Positions 26,000-35,561 of a DNA stretch of 64,000 nt are shown piece by piece. Source of the DNA: Microcystis wesenbergii NRERC-220 (GTDB lineage Bacteria > Cyanobacteriota > Cyanobacteriia > Cyanobacteriales > Microcystaceae). The position numbers and the translations under genes are program-made. The stretch is taken from contig NZ_JAVSJA010000001.1 of the NCBI RefSeq assembly GCF_032027425.1, positions 1,922,001 through 1,986,000 on the forward strand, given 5' to 3'. Below the pieces are notes generated by a model. The model did not search any database. It was not told the origin of the DNA and saw only the letters and a program-made list of their open reading frames with translations. Numbering within the stretch: the stretch's first letter is position 1; each line of letters opens with the position of its first letter.

Positions 26000-27079
26000 A
26001 TGGCACTCGTCCCCATGCGGTTATTGTTGGATCACGCGGCTGAGAACGGATATGGCATCCCCGCTTTTAACGTAAATAATATGGAGCAGATCCAAGCGAT
26101 CATGCAAGCGGCGGCAGCCACCGATAGCCCCGTTATCCTACAAGCTTCTCGCGGTGCGCGCAAATATGCAGGGGAAAACTTCCTGCGTCACTTGATCACC
26201 GCCGCGGTGGAAACCTATCCTCATATCCCCATCGTGATGCACCAAGATCACGGTAATGAACCCGCCACCTGCTACTCGGCGATCCGTAACGGTTTCACCA
26301 GTGTCATGATGGATGGTTCCTTAGAAGCGGATGCTAAAACTCCCGCCACCTACGAGTACAACGTTAACGTTACTGCTGAAGTAGTAAAAGTTGCCCACTC
26401 GATCGGTGCTAGTGTGGAAGGAGAACTCGGTTGTTTAGGTTCCTTAGAAACCGGTAAAGGAGAAGCGGAAGATGGCCACGGTTTTGAGGGAGAATTAGAT
26501 CACTCGATGCTGTTAACCGATCCCGATGAAGCGGTGGATTTCGTCGAAAGAACCCAAGTAGATGCTTTAGCAGTAGCTATTGGTACTAGCCACGGCGCTT
26601 ACAAATTTACCCGCAAACCCACCGGCGAAATTCTCGCTATTAGCCGCATTGAAGAAATTCACAGCCGCTTACCCAATACTCACTTGGTCATGCACGGTTC
26701 TTCCTCAGTTCCTGAAGATCTCCTCGAATTAATCAACCAATTCGGTGGCGCTATCCCTGAAACCTACGGTGTTCCCGTGGAAGAAATCCAAAAAGGCATC
26801 AAGAGTGGTGTGCGTAAAATCAATATCGACACCGACTGCCGTTTAGCAATTACCGCCGCAGTTCGGGAAGCACTATTCAGCAACCCGAAAGAGTTTGATC
26901 CCCGTTTCTTCCTGAAACCCTCGATCACCTATATGCAGAAAGTTTGTGCTGATCGCTATCAACAATTTGGTACCGCCGGTAACGCCAGCAAAATCAAACA
27001 AATGTCCCTCGATGACTACGCAGCCAAATATGCTAAAGGGCAATTAACCCAAGTCAGCAAAAAAGTTGTGGCTGTCTAG
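26000..27079 (+). CDS. fbaA: class II fructose-bisphosphate aldolase
   Basis: A 359-residue zinc-dependent aldolase acting on fructose- and sedoheptulose-1,7-bisphosphate in the Calvin cycle and glycolysis. Metal ligands lie in [12 protein letters not shown] (His), and in the segments around TSHGAYKF and [12 protein letters not shown]. The Calvin-type subfamily (also called cbbA) is suggested by the length and the [20 protein letters not shown] segment. AAGGAGTAAAGGAT lies before the ATG. A strong terminator follows at 27133. Confidence 0.96.
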   Translation: MALVPMRLLLDHAAENGYGIPAFNVNNMEQIQAIMQAAAATDSPVILQASRGARKYAGENFLRHLITAAVETYPHIPIVMHQDHGNEPATCYSAIRNGFTSVMMDGSLEADAKTPATYEYNVNVTAEVVKVAHSIGASVEGELGCLGSLETGKGEAEDGHGFEGELDHSMLLTDPDEAVDFVERTQVDALAVAIGTSHGAYKFTRKPTGEILAISRIEEIHSRLPNTHLVMHGSSSVPEDLLELINQFGGAIPETYGVPVEEIQKGIKSGVRKINIDTDCRLAITAAVREALFSNPKEFDPRFFLKPSITYMQKVCADRYQQFGTAGNASKIKQMSLDDYAAKYAKGQLTQVSKKVVAV

Positions 27080-27132
27080 TGGCTGAACAATTAAGCGATC
27101 GCTTAATAGCGCCGATCTAGTAGAATTTTTTG

Positions 27133-27162
27133 GGGTAGTTAACCATAACTACCCTCTTTTTT
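27133..27162 (+). terminator. fbaA terminator
   Basis: GGGTAGTT pairs with AACTACCC around a six-base loop, followed by TCTTTTTT. It is a canonical intrinsic terminator. Confidence 0.9.
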
Positions 27163-27270
27163 ATGGGAATGCCTTCAAGGGAAAGAGTTACCAGATAAGA
27201 ATCGATTTCAGAGAAAAGACTATACTGAAAATAATCAGCAGATCAGCACTGGATTTATAAGAGAAGCAAG

Positions 27271-28509
27271 ATGAGAAAAAAATCGTTGTGGGCGGGATTA
27301 TTGGTGGGATTTTGGTTTTGTCTAACTTGGATGGCATGGACACCCACAGCAGCCGCCTTTAGCGAAGAACAAAAATTACTACTACAATCTTGGCGATTAG
27401 TCAACCAATCTTATTATGATGACACCTTTAATCATCAAAACTGGTGGCAGGTGCGGGAACAATTCATCAAAAAACCCCTCAACGATCGGACGGCGGCCTA
27501 TAATGCGATCGAACAGATGTTAGCCACTCTCGATGAACCTTTTACCCGTCTCTTGCGACCGGATCAATACCATAACCTACAAATTAGCACCACGGGGGAA
27601 TTATCGGGGGTAGGACTGCAAATTAATATCAATCCCGACAATGGTTACTTAGAAGTGGTTGCCCCCCTTGCCGGTTCTCCTGCTGAGGCTGCTGGTTTGA
27701 CTAGCCACGATCGCATTTTGTTTATTGATGGCATCGATACCACTACTTTAACTCTCGATGCAGCGGCGGCCAAAATGCGTGGGACCCCCGGAACAGAAGT
27801 TTCCTTAGTGATTCTTCCCGATCAAAAAAGTCAACCAAAAACCCTATCTTTAACCCGTCAACGCATTTCTTTAAGTCCAGTGGTAGCGGTTTTGGATAAA
27901 AATTCTAGTTCCTTGCCCATCGGTTATGTGCGCTTAAATCAATTTAGTGCTAACGCTGCTAAAGAAGTCTCGGAAGCAGTGACGAACCTACAAAAACAAG
28001 GAGCCAAGGGTTATATTTTAGATCTAAGAAATAACCCCGGTGGTTTACTGCAAGCGGGTATAGAAATCGCCCGGATGTGGATTAATCAGGGAACGATTGT
28101 TTACACGGTTAATCGTGAGGGAATTGCCGACAGTTTTGCCGCTGCTGGCAATGCTTTAACCGATGCGCCTCTAGTCGTTTTAGTCAATCAGGGAACCGCC
28201 AGTGCCAGCGAGATTTTAGCCGGAGCATTACAGGACAATCAACGGGGGGTTTTAGTGGGAGAAAAGACTTTCGGTAAGGGATTAATTCAGTCCCTATTCG
28301 AGTTACCCGATGGGGCAGGATTAGCGATTACCGTGGCGAAATATGAAACTCCCGGCCACCATGATATTCATAAGTTAGGAATTATGCCCGATCAAGTGGT
28401 GGCACAGGAACCGATCACATATCAGGAAATCGGCACCGAAAAAGATAGTCAATACCAAACGGCGATTCAGTTTTTAAACCAGAAGACCATTTTAGCCAAA
28501 GCTTCCTAA
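27271..28509 (+). CDS. ctpA: carboxyl-terminal processing peptidase CtpA
   Basis: A 412-residue exported S41 protease. An N-terminal signal peptide (LWAGLLVGFWFCLTWMAW, cleavage near TAAAF) is followed by a PDZ domain (GELSGVGLQINI, AGLTSHDRILFIDG) and the S41 core with catalytic Ser in GTASASEILAGALQDN and Lys in GEKTFGKGLIQS. CtpA removes the C-terminal extension of the D1 protein so that the photosystem II manganese cluster can assemble. The sequence follows the Synechocystis CtpA pattern closely. The paralogues CtpB/CtpC cannot be fully excluded. Confidence 0.88.
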   Translation: MRKKSLWAGLLVGFWFCLTWMAWTPTAAAFSEEQKLLLQSWRLVNQSYYDDTFNHQNWWQVREQFIKKPLNDRTAAYNAIEQMLATLDEPFTRLLRPDQYHNLQISTTGELSGVGLQININPDNGYLEVVAPLAGSPAEAAGLTSHDRILFIDGIDTTTLTLDAAAAKMRGTPGTEVSLVILPDQKSQPKTLSLTRQRISLSPVVAVLDKNSSSLPIGYVRLNQFSANAAKEVSEAVTNLQKQGAKGYILDLRNNPGGLLQAGIEIARMWINQGTIVYTVNREGIADSFAAAGNALTDAPLVVLVNQGTASASEILAGALQDNQRGVLVGEKTFGKGLIQSLFELPDGAGLAITVAKYETPGHHDIHKLGIMPDQVVAQEPITYQEIGTEKDSQYQTAIQFLNQKTILAKAS

Positions 28510-28993
28510 GTGGGGTTTTCAGTTATCAGTTACCAGTTATCAGTTACCAGTTATCAGATGCGAGTTTTCAGGATTCTTCGTTACTTGGTATAGTTCGATC
28601 GGGTGGCATAAATCGACTAAATCCTTATCTGGCAAGAGACTTAATTGATTAGTTCGTTAGAGTGGGAAAACAATTGACAAAGATCGCATCAATGTCTTTA
28701 TATATAAGGGTTTTATCCCTTATAGCCCTGTTTATTGCCTAACACAAACAAAAAGAACCGTTTTCAGTTTACTGTTTACTGGACGGCTACGCCGTGCCTT
28801 TGGCAACACTGAAAAAACTTCCCCACTTCCCCACACCCGACGGCATAGATCGAACAAATTAGCCATTTTTTCCATCAATATCTAATTAAGATGGAAACCT
28901 GTTTGATTTTAAGAGAATGCTAACATCGATTAGAATTTTCCCAGTCCGGGCCTTTCAGTCTTGCAACCTTGACTCATCCTTGATTTTACTGCC
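28510..28993. other. gene-free stretch
   Basis: Low-complexity 'CAGTTATCAGTTACC' repeats follow ctpA directly. Further on there are a hairpin-like AAGGGTTTTATCCCTT near 28710 and a short REP-like fragment (GGACGGCTACGCCGTGCC). I see no gene. The promoter of the binding-protein gene should lie in 28850-28990. Confidence 0.4.
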
Positions 28994-30298
28994 ATGCAGA
29001 GATATATTCGATCGCCCCTAGCCCTAACCCTGAGCATCAGCCTCTTAGCTAATTTTTTAACCGCTTGTAATAATGCCAAAACCCCAGATAACACTGCCTC
29101 TAGTCCCACCACCACTGGCCCCAGTGATCAAGGCTTAAAATTAGGGGCCTTACTGCCCATTACCGGAGATTTAGCCGCTATTGGTCAAAATATGCCCGAA
29201 GCAGCCGCCCTAGCGGTGGAGACTATCAATGCCTGTGGTGGAGTCAATGGCAAACCCGTCACCCTCGTGAAAGAAGATGACCAAACCGACCCCGCCGCCG
29301 GTGCTTCAGCGATGACGAAACTAGCGGAGGTGGATAAAGTAGCCGGTGTGATCGGTTCCTTTGCCAGTAGCGTCTCGGGAGCAGCCGTCGATGTGGCGGT
29401 GAGAAATAAAGTTATGTTAGTCTCTCCGGGTAGCACCAGTCCCGTATTTACTGACAGGGCGAAAAAAGGCGATTTTCAAGGTTTTTGGGCGCGGACGGCT
29501 CCCCCAGACACCTACCAAGCTCAAGCTTTAGCGGCCCTAGCTAAGAAAAAGGGTTTTCAAAATGTGGGAACCGTCGTGATCAATAACGATTACGGAGTCG
29601 GATTTGAACGGGAATTCGTGAGCGCTTTCGATAAATTAGGCGGCACTATCACTAATAAGCAAAATCCCGTCCGTTATGACCCGAAAGCTGCCACTCTCGA
29701 TAGTGAAGCGGCGGCTGCCTTCGCTAACCAACCGGATGCTGTAGCGGCAGTCCTTTACGCTGAAACGGGCAGTTTATTACTACAAGCGGCCTATAAACAG
29801 GGATTGACCAAAGGAGTTACCGTCCTCCTCACCGATGGGGTTTATTCGGAAGATTTCACCAAACAGGTGGGGAAAGGAACCGATGGTAAGTCAATTATTG
29901 CTGGCGCCCTAGGCACGGTCCCTGGGGCCGACGGTCAAGCTTTAAGCGCTTTTACGACTCTCTGGAAAGAAAAAACCGGCAAGGATGTCACCGCTTTTGT
30001 TCCCCATACTTGGGATGCGGCGATTTTATTGATGTTAGCAGCCGAGGCGGCTAAATCTAACACAGGTGAAGGGATTCAAAGCAAGATTCGTGAGGTGGCT
30101 AACGGTCCGGGGACGGAAGTAACCGATGCTTGTCAAGCCATGGAAATGATTCGCAAAGGCGAGGATATTAACTATCAGGGGGCCAGTGGCAATGTGGATA
30201 TCGATGAAAATGGCGATGTGGTCGGTAGTTACGATGTCTGGACTGTTAAGGATGACGGCACTCTCAAGGTTATTGATAAGGTGACACCCAATCAGTAA
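28994..30298 (+). CDS. amino-acid ABC transporter substrate-binding lipoprotein
   Basis: A 434-residue periplasmic binding protein of the LivJ/LivK type. The N-terminus is a lipoprotein signal with lipobox LTAC (Cys25) and a following low-complexity linker. The binding domain starts LKLGALLPITGDLAAIGQNM and contains ASAMTKLAEVDKVAGVIGSF and SPGSTSPVF. In cyanobacteria this type includes NatB of the neutral amino-acid system; the ligand here is not established. Permease and ATPase genes are not adjacent, which is normal for dispersed cyanobacterial transporters. Confidence 0.88.
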   Translation: MQRYIRSPLALTLSISLLANFLTACNNAKTPDNTASSPTTTGPSDQGLKLGALLPITGDLAAIGQNMPEAAALAVETINACGGVNGKPVTLVKEDDQTDPAAGASAMTKLAEVDKVAGVIGSFASSVSGAAVDVAVRNKVMLVSPGSTSPVFTDRAKKGDFQGFWARTAPPDTYQAQALAALAKKKGFQNVGTVVINNDYGVGFEREFVSAFDKLGGTITNKQNPVRYDPKAATLDSEAAAAFANQPDAVAAVLYAETGSLLLQAAYKQGLTKGVTVLLTDGVYSEDFTKQVGKGTDGKSIIAGALGTVPGADGQALSAFTTLWKEKTGKDVTAFVPHTWDAAILLMLAAEAAKSNTGEGIQSKIREVANGPGTEVTDACQAMEMIRKGEDINYQGASGNVDIDENGDVVGSYDVWTVKDDGTLKVIDKVTPNQ

Positions 30299-30854
30299 TT
30301 AGTGATCAGTGATCAGTAATCAATAATCAGGAGGCAAAAGGCAAAAGGCAGGAGGCAGGAGGCAAAAGGCAGCTTTATTCTCCCCACACCCCCGCTCCTC
30401 TCTCCCCTCAACACCCACGAAGTCCGTTGACAGCAGCACACTTTGTGCTTTTTGTCAAAAAAACTTTTTTTTTGCAATAAAACTACACAAAAAAAAGATC
30501 ATCGTTGTGGGTGAAATTGACTCATTTACCTGTCTTAATGAGGATTACCTTCTAGGTGTGGTAAGGGTTTCAACCATTGCTGCCCAAAAAAGCAAAGGAT
30601 AAGCCATTGTGAAATTCAGTAAAATCGCTGTTACCATCATAACATCGTTGTTAAATAAAAATCTTTCTCAATTAATTTTTAAGAATTTGTAAATATTGCG
30701 GAATGTTAATTTAAATATTCTCAAGTTTCTGGAGTCAATAAATAATTTTTGCTTATAGCTTTTCCGATCAAGATCCTGTCTTTTAGACAAAAAATCTCTC
30801 CCTAAAGAGGAGAGAAGTCAAAAAAGCACGAATAACAATGGGGGGAGGCGGTTT
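30299..30854. other. gene-free stretch upstream of psb30 end
   Basis: It starts with AGTGATCAGTGATCAG and AGGCAAAAGGCA repeats. The remainder is AT-rich with no supportable ORF. Near 30790-30815 a CTCTCCCTAAAGAGGAGAG hairpin lies downstream of psb30 on the reverse strand and may act as its terminator. Confidence 0.4.
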
Positions 30855-30974
30855 TTATAGGTCGCCACCACGAAAAGCTAGTAGGAAAATGACAAAGGGG
30901 CCAGCTAACATGATTAGCGCCACGAAGGTGAGTTGAAAAATGGGTTCTAAATTGAGAGCCGCAAATAATTCCAT
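30855..30974 (-). CDS. psb30: photosystem II protein Psb30 (Ycf12)
   Basis: A 39-residue single-helix protein: [11 protein letters not shown] then [20 protein letters not shown] and LAFRGGDL. The 'AQLTxxALIxLAGPxVxFLLAxRxGxL' pattern is that of Psb30/Ycf12, a small subunit at the edge of the PSII core near cytochrome b559 that stabilises the complex. AGGAG lies 6-7 bases upstream of the ATG (start at 30974). It is too short for standard ORF calling but the match is strong. Confidence 0.93.
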   Translation of the reverse strand: MELFAALNLEPIFQLTFVALIMLAGPFVIFLLAFRGGDL

Positions 30975-31148
30975 GATGTCTCCTAACCTGTCTACAATGA
31001 TTTTAAGGGCTAATCTGGTCAAAACCATTGTCTATCATACAGGGGATGATTCGCCGGTTTTCCTGATTCGATACAAAAATACATAAAGTTTTGTTGCAAT
31101 TCTGAATTTTCCCGCTTTCCTATTTCCTTCCCACTAGGGGCAATCTCA

Positions 31149-31487
31149 ATGTTCAACTCTCTGGCCACATCTCCCGACTCGTTAACCCAGATTTATACTG
31201 GTTTTCAGGCACTCTCTGACCCCCTGCGACTGCAAATTCTGCAACTGTTGCGACATCAGGAATTATGCGTCTGTGAACTGCGCGACCATCTCGATATCGC
31301 CCAATCTAAACTATCTTTTCACCTAAAAACGCTAAAAGAAGCCAATTTAGTCCGTAGTCGTCAAGAGGGTCGTTGGATCTACTACAGCCTGAATCTATCT
31401 CAATTTCTTCTCCTAGAAGAATATCTATCGGAATATCGTCGTTTTGCCGCCCTCGTCCCCGCTCGTTTCTGTGAGGAAAATCAGTAA
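31149..31487 (+). CDS. arsR: ArsR-type arsenic-responsive repressor
   Basis: A 112-residue winged-helix protein: FQALSDPLRLQILQLLRHQE, the metalloid-site motif ELCVCELRDHL with two cysteines, and AQSKLSFHLKTLKEANLVRS as recognition helix. It heads the acr3-arsH-arsC cluster. In Synechocystis the arsR gene is unlinked from its operon; here it lies 125 bases upstream on the same strand, with a probable operator in between (31544-31559). Confidence 0.92.
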   Translation: MFNSLATSPDSLTQIYTGFQALSDPLRLQILQLLRHQELCVCELRDHLDIAQSKLSFHLKTLKEANLVRSRQEGRWIYYSLNLSQFLLLEEYLSEYRRFAALVPARFCEENQ

Positions 31488-31536
31488 CCAATCAAGATTT
31501 TTAGAAATATTAAAGCTTTATAAATGGCTTTTACCC

Positions 31537-31566
31537 TTGACATATCAACTTTTTTTGAAATAATAA
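31537..31566 (+). promoter_or_regulatory. ars operon promoter with ArsR-type operator
   Basis: TTGACA at 31537-31542 and TAATAA at 31561-31566 are spaced 18 bases. The spacer holds ATCAA-N6-TTGAA (31544-31559), close to the ATCAA-N6-TTGAT site I recall for the Synechocystis arsenic repressor. Repressor binding would occlude RNA polymerase. Confidence 0.65.
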
Positions 31567-31612
31567 AGATGGGTTGCCCAATCTCCCATTATTCCCTTTC
31601 CACCTTTGTGCG

Positions 31613-32758
31613 ATGACTAATCAAATCAATCCTAAAGCCGCCAAAGCTGGTGGTAGCCTTAGTGTTTTTGAAAAATATCTTACCCTTTGGGTTATTTTCT
31701 GTATTTTGGCGGGAATTGCCCTCGGTCGGTTATTTCCGGACGTAGCGCAGACTTTAGATGCCATGAGTATCTATAACGTTTCTATTCCGATCGCCATCTG
31801 TCTTTTCTTCATGATGTATCCGATCATGGTTAAGATCGACTTTTCTCAGGCTCTTCGGGCTGCCCGTACTCCCAAACCAGTTATTTTAACTTTAGTGGTT
31901 AATTGGCTGATCAAACCCTTTACCATGGTGGCGCTGGCTCAATTTTTTCTCGGCTGGCTGTTTCTGCCTTGGTTGAGTCAAACGGAGATTATCCGAGGAC
32001 AGACGGTAAGTTTAGCTAGTTCCTACACTGCTGGAGCTATTTTACTAGGAATTGCACCCTGTACGGCCATGGTCTTGATGTGGGGCTATCTTTCTTACAG
32101 TAACCAGGGTCATACCCTAATTATGGTAGCAGTCAATTCCCTAGCGATGCTTTTTCTCTACGCTCCTCTAGGTAAATGGTTACTGGCGGCTAATAATTTT
32201 GTAGTCCCTTGGCAGACCATTGTTTTTTCTGTGTTAATCTACGTTGGTTTACCGCTTATTGCTGGTATCTATAGCCGTCACTGGATTTTTAAACATAAAG
32301 GACGGGCCTGGTTTGAATCGCGTTTTCTTCACTATCTCAGTCCTGTGGCAATCACTGCCTTATTGTTAACCTTAATCCTCCTCTTTGCTTTCAAAGGCGA
32401 TTTAATCGTCAGTAATCCCCTGCATATTTTCCTGATTGCTATTCCCCTCTTTATTCAAACTAATCTGATTTTTTTTCTTAGTTATGTGGCCGCTCTCAAA
32501 CTCAATTTAGTTTACGAAGATGCCGCTCCCGCTGCTTTAATTGGTGCTAGTAATCATTTTGAGGTAGCGATCGCCACTGCGGTGATGTTATTCGGATTGA
32601 ATTCGGGGGCTGCTTTAGCGACAGTAGTGGGGGTATTGATTGAAGTACCTGTGATGTTAATGTTGGTAGAATTCTGTAAAAAAACCGCCTTTTGGTTTCC
32701 CAGAGATCCAGAAAAAGCCACCCTTCTCGATCCTCGTTGCTTGAGTTCTTATAAATAA
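31613..32758 (+). CDS. arsB: ACR3-family arsenite efflux permease
   Basis: A 381-residue membrane protein with about ten hydrophobic helices. The motif [17 protein letters not shown] contains the conserved Cys of ACR3 transporters, and [18 protein letters not shown] is the second signature. It exports arsenite using the proton gradient. I start at 31613 ([14 protein letters not shown]) rather than at an upstream in-frame ATG at 31574, because the extra residues are unlike the family. In cyanobacteria this gene is called arsB although it is of the Acr3 type. arsH follows after nine bases. Confidence 0.93.
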   Translation: MTNQINPKAAKAGGSLSVFEKYLTLWVIFCILAGIALGRLFPDVAQTLDAMSIYNVSIPIAICLFFMMYPIMVKIDFSQALRAARTPKPVILTLVVNWLIKPFTMVALAQFFLGWLFLPWLSQTEIIRGQTVSLASSYTAGAILLGIAPCTAMVLMWGYLSYSNQGHTLIMVAVNSLAMLFLYAPLGKWLLAANNFVVPWQTIVFSVLIYVGLPLIAGIYSRHWIFKHKGRAWFESRFLHYLSPVAITALLLTLILLFAFKGDLIVSNPLHIFLIAIPLFIQTNLIFFLSYVAALKLNLVYEDAAPAALIGASNHFEVAIATAVMLFGLNSGAALATVVGVLIEVPVMLMLVEFCKKTAFWFPRDPEKATLLDPRCLSSYK

Positions 32759-32767
32759 TTATTCACC

Positions 32768-33415
32768 ATGATCCAATCGACTCACAAACCGAGAATTCTT
32801 TTTCTGTATGGTTCTTTGCGGGAACGTTCCTACAGTCGTTTATTAGCAGAAGAAGCGGCCAGAATTATCACTGAATTTGGGGCAGAAGTGCGCTTTTTTG
32901 ATCCCCGTGAATTGCCGATTTATGGCAGTGTTCCCGATACTCATGCCAAGGTGCAAGAATTACGAGAATTAAGTCAATGGTCTGAGGGTCAAGTCTGGTC
33001 ATCTCCCGAACTTCACGGCAATATTAGTGGCATCATCAAAAACCAAATTGATTGGATTCCCTTAAGTATTGGTGCGGTTAGACCTACCCAAGGCCGCACC
33101 TTAGCAGTCATGCAAGTAAGCGGAGGTTCCCAATCTTTTAACGCGGTTAATACTTTGCGAATTCTTGGTCGTTGGATGCGAATGTTTACTATTCCTAATC
33201 AATCTTCTGTGGCTAAAGCTTATCAGGAGTTTCACGAGGATGGCACGATGAAAGATTCCCCCTATCGAGATCGGGTTATTGATGTGATGGAGGAACTTTA
33301 TAAGTTTACCATTCTCCTGCGAGATCAGGTAGATTATCTGACTGATCGCTATAGTGAAAGGAAAGAAAAAGCCGCCCAAGAAATAGCCACAATTGCCCAT
33401 AAAGCTATTAATTAA
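32768..33415 (+). CDS. arsH: ArsH NADPH-dependent FMN reductase
   Basis: A 215-residue flavodoxin-like protein: [20 protein letters not shown] binds the FMN phosphate, and [40 protein letters not shown] are ArsH hallmarks. ArsH oxidises trivalent organoarsenicals and has quinone/metal reductase activity. It is part of the arsR-acr3-arsH-arsC cluster, 9 bases after acr3 and 23 before arsC. Confidence 0.95.
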   Translation: MIQSTHKPRILFLYGSLRERSYSRLLAEEAARIITEFGAEVRFFDPRELPIYGSVPDTHAKVQELRELSQWSEGQVWSSPELHGNISGIIKNQIDWIPLSIGAVRPTQGRTLAVMQVSGGSQSFNAVNTLRILGRWMRMFTIPNQSSVAKAYQEFHEDGTMKDSPYRDRVIDVMEELYKFTILLRDQVDYLTDRYSERKEKAAQEIATIAHKAIN

Positions 33416-33438
33416 ATCAATTTCTAGGAGTTAAAATC

Positions 33439-33837
33439 ATGAAAAAAGTTATGTTTGCCTGTAGAAAAAATTCCTGTCGTTCCCAAATCGCCGAAGGTTT
33501 CGCTAAAACTTTGGGCGCGGGTAAAATTGCCGTCACAAGTTCCGGATTAGAAGCGGCCAAAGTTCACCCCGGAGCAATCGAAGTTATGGGGGAAATTGGT
33601 ATCGATATTACTGACCAAACTTCCAAATCAATTAGGGATTTTAATCCTGAAGATTACGATGCCGTTATCTCCCTATGTGGTTGCGGTGTCAATCTGCCGG
33701 AAGGATGGGTTTTACAGGAAATTTTCGAGGATTGGTTAATTGATGATCCCGATGGTCAACCCATCGAAACTTTTCGCCGAGTTCGCGATGAAATTAAGGC
33801 TAAAGTTGTCGGATTAATCGAGCAGTTAAGTAGGTAG
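33439..33837 (+). CDS. arsC: arsenate reductase, low-molecular-weight phosphatase type
   Basis: A 132-residue protein with the phosphatase loop CRKNSCRSQIAEG (nucleophilic Cys8) and further cysteines in SLCGCGVNLPEGW. It follows the Synechocystis ArsC type, which uses glutathione/glutaredoxin to reduce arsenate. AGGAG is placed before the ATG. The final codons (SR and stop) come from the first bases of a MITE-like element that starts at 33827, so the original 3' end was slightly altered. Confidence 0.93.
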   Translation: MKKVMFACRKNSCRSQIAEGFAKTLGAGKIAVTSSGLEAAKVHPGAIEVMGEIGIDITDQTSKSIRDFNPEDYDAVISLCGCGVNLPEGWVLQEIFEDWLIDDPDGQPIETFRRVRDEIKAKVVGLIEQLSR

Positions 33838-34112
33838 TTGTTAAAAGTTTTCAGATCCCCACCTTATCAAGGAGTTTGGGTAGGGTTGATTCATGAATCA
33901 ACCCTACTATGAATCAACCCTACTATGAATCAACCCTACTATGAATCAACCCTACTATGAATCAACCCTACTATGAATCAACCCTACTATGAATCAACCC
34001 TACTATGAATCAACCCTACTATGAATCAACCCTACTATGAATCAACCCTAGGGGGGGGCAGCGGAGATCAGAGGCAAAATCTATCTTTAATTTAATTATA
34101 ACTACTTACTTA
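33827..34112. repeat. MITE-like element with expanded 16-bp minisatellite
   Basis: The same family as 490-632: TAAGTAGG at the left, CTACTTA at the right and a TTGATTCATGAATCAA palindrome at about 33887-33902. Behind the palindrome the unit TATGAATCAACCCTAC is repeated nine times (33907-34050). The left end overlaps the arsC stop codon. Confidence 0.8.
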
Positions 34113-34241
34113 AGTTAATTTTCCCCAAAAATTTTCGGCTCTCTTGTCGTTTGTGTGATAGATTTTAGCGTTCGAATCTGTCTTCCTCTCTGTGTCCTTT
34201 ATGCCTTTGTGGTTTATCCCCAAGAGGGTCTTTTTTCCAGT

Positions 34242-35123
34242 CTATCCCTTCGGTGAGAAAAATAATAAGGGGAACCACAGTTGATGAAGAATATCTTCAT
34301 TAATTCGACGCACGGCTAACCATTCCAACATATTGGAACGATGGCAGGTGGCCACAGCGATGGCACTGATGTCATCTTCTTCTGCTGCCGTCAAAACTTC
34401 TAATACAGGTGTTCCTTGTCGCACTTGGCTCTGTACTTGCAAACCGAGTTTTTCTAGTCGCACTTGCACCGATTCTAATTCCCGACGGGCATCATTTAAA
34501 CGAGATTCGGTGACACCGGGATCGCGACTGATATTTTCCACTACCCGGACGAGGAGGCATTGCTCAAAAGACCCAGGGGCGCGGGTTTGAGCGTATTTTT
34601 CCATCTGTTCAATTAGATAAATCGCGTCGGGACTGCCATCGTAGGGAATTAATAAATGTTTCCAGAGATGCTGACAGCGCAGGGCTAATTCATCGTGAGT
34701 ATAAACTGATAATAATTGCGGTCGGAAAATCAGCAGCGGAATATCGGTAATACCTGCGATCGCTAAACTGGTACTACCGAATAATTTTTCTTGGACAGCG
34801 CCGCGCCGGGGATTTCCCATCAAAATCACGTCGATAGAATGATGGGCGAGGATTTCCCGCACGGCATCCACGGGACGACGGTTAGAGATTTCCAGACTAA
34901 CTGTCATACCGTCGGGAATATTTGCTAAAGCTGGGGATAATTTTTCTTTAGCCGCGTCAATTTTTCCTTGATCTACGGCAGCTAGGGTGGGTTGTTCCCA
35001 AACCGGAATACTGTGGAGGAAGATAACTTGTTTTAAGCCGCTCAGGGCTAAGTGTGGCACACAATGGACAAGACGATGGAGACCATCGAAAAGATCTGTA
35101 CAGATCAAAGCGCGCTCGAACAT
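34242..35123 (-). CDS. tandem universal stress protein
   Basis: A 293-residue protein with two UspA domains. The first begins MFERALICTDLFDGLHRLVH and ends with VILMGNPRRGAVQEKLFGST, an ATP-binding-like GxxxxG loop. The second starts LLIPYDGSPDAIYLIEQMEK and ends with DDISAIAVATCHRSNMLEWL, where the nucleotide loop is less canonical. Usp proteins respond to stress or nutrient limits. It lies next to nblA on the same strand but 133 bases away. Confidence 0.88.
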   Translation of the reverse strand: MFERALICTDLFDGLHRLVHCVPHLALSGLKQVIFLHSIPVWEQPTLAAVDQGKIDAAKEKLSPALANIPDGMTVSLEISNRRPVDAVREILAHHSIDVILMGNPRRGAVQEKLFGSTSLAIAGITDIPLLIFRPQLLSVYTHDELALRCQHLWKHLLIPYDGSPDAIYLIEQMEKYAQTRAPGSFEQCLLVRVVENISRDPGVTESRLNDARRELESVQVRLEKLGLQVQSQVRQGTPVLEVLTAAEEDDISAIAVATCHRSNMLEWLAVRRINEDILHQLWFPLLFFSPKG

Positions 35124-35256
35124 AAATTAACCCCTAGCAATTCGGTTATTCTTCCCTAAGAATAGCTAAAAAGGTGAAGAAATGCGCCCCGCATCCCTAG
35201 CTCGTTTCCGCAGAAACCCAGCCGGAGAAAGAGGTCGCCCGCAGGGGTGAAATGAG

Positions 35257-35457
35257 TTACTGGGGGGCCCAGGGATTAGAATCTAGACCCCACTGGTGTT
35301 TGAGAAAAGCTTTGTACATATTTTCTCTGACCATCATTTGTTCGTAGAGCTTGATCAGGAAATCCTGCGCTTGCTCCTGACTCATTTTTTCTACCTGAGT
35401 CTGAAAAGAACGAATGTTGAACTGTTGTTCTAAGGAAAGTTCGATCGGTTGAGACAT
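35257..35457 (-). CDS. nblA: phycobilisome degradation protein NblA
   Basis: A 66-residue protein: MSQPIELSLEQQFNIRSFQT then MSQEQAQDFLIKLYEQMMVR and MYKAFLKHQWGLD. This is the full NblA pattern. NblA binds phycobiliproteins and hands them to Clp protease during nitrogen or sulfur starvation, causing bleaching. I place the start at 35457 because GAGGAGG lies just upstream; the in-frame ATG at 35517 would add residues unlike the family. Confidence 0.96.
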   Translation of the reverse strand: MSQPIELSLEQQFNIRSFQTQVEKMSQEQAQDFLIKLYEQMMVRENMYKAFLKHQWGLDSNPWAPQ

Positions 35458-35502
35458 GGTGTTCCTCCTCGATGAAGACAGTGGTTGATAACAAGCGAGA
35501 TG

Positions 35503-35561
35503 GGTGATTGGTATCACCTCTTTTCTTTAACTAATGTAACAAATACTTGACAAAGTGTCAA
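35503..35561 (-). promoter_or_regulatory. nblA promoter with two inverted repeats
   Basis: On the reverse strand TTGACA (35561-35556) and TACATT (35538-35533) are separated by 17 bases. The -35 region itself forms TTGAC-N5-GTCAA. Downstream, in the leader, GGTGAT-N4-ATCACC (35503-35518) is a second perfect repeat that could bind a regulator or fold in the RNA. I see no clear NtcA site (GTAN8TAC). Confidence 0.6.

Noticed and set aside
33890-34060. Possible CRISPR array
   Set aside because: The repeats are 16-bp head-to-tail units without spacers, so it is a minisatellite. No cas genes are in the window.
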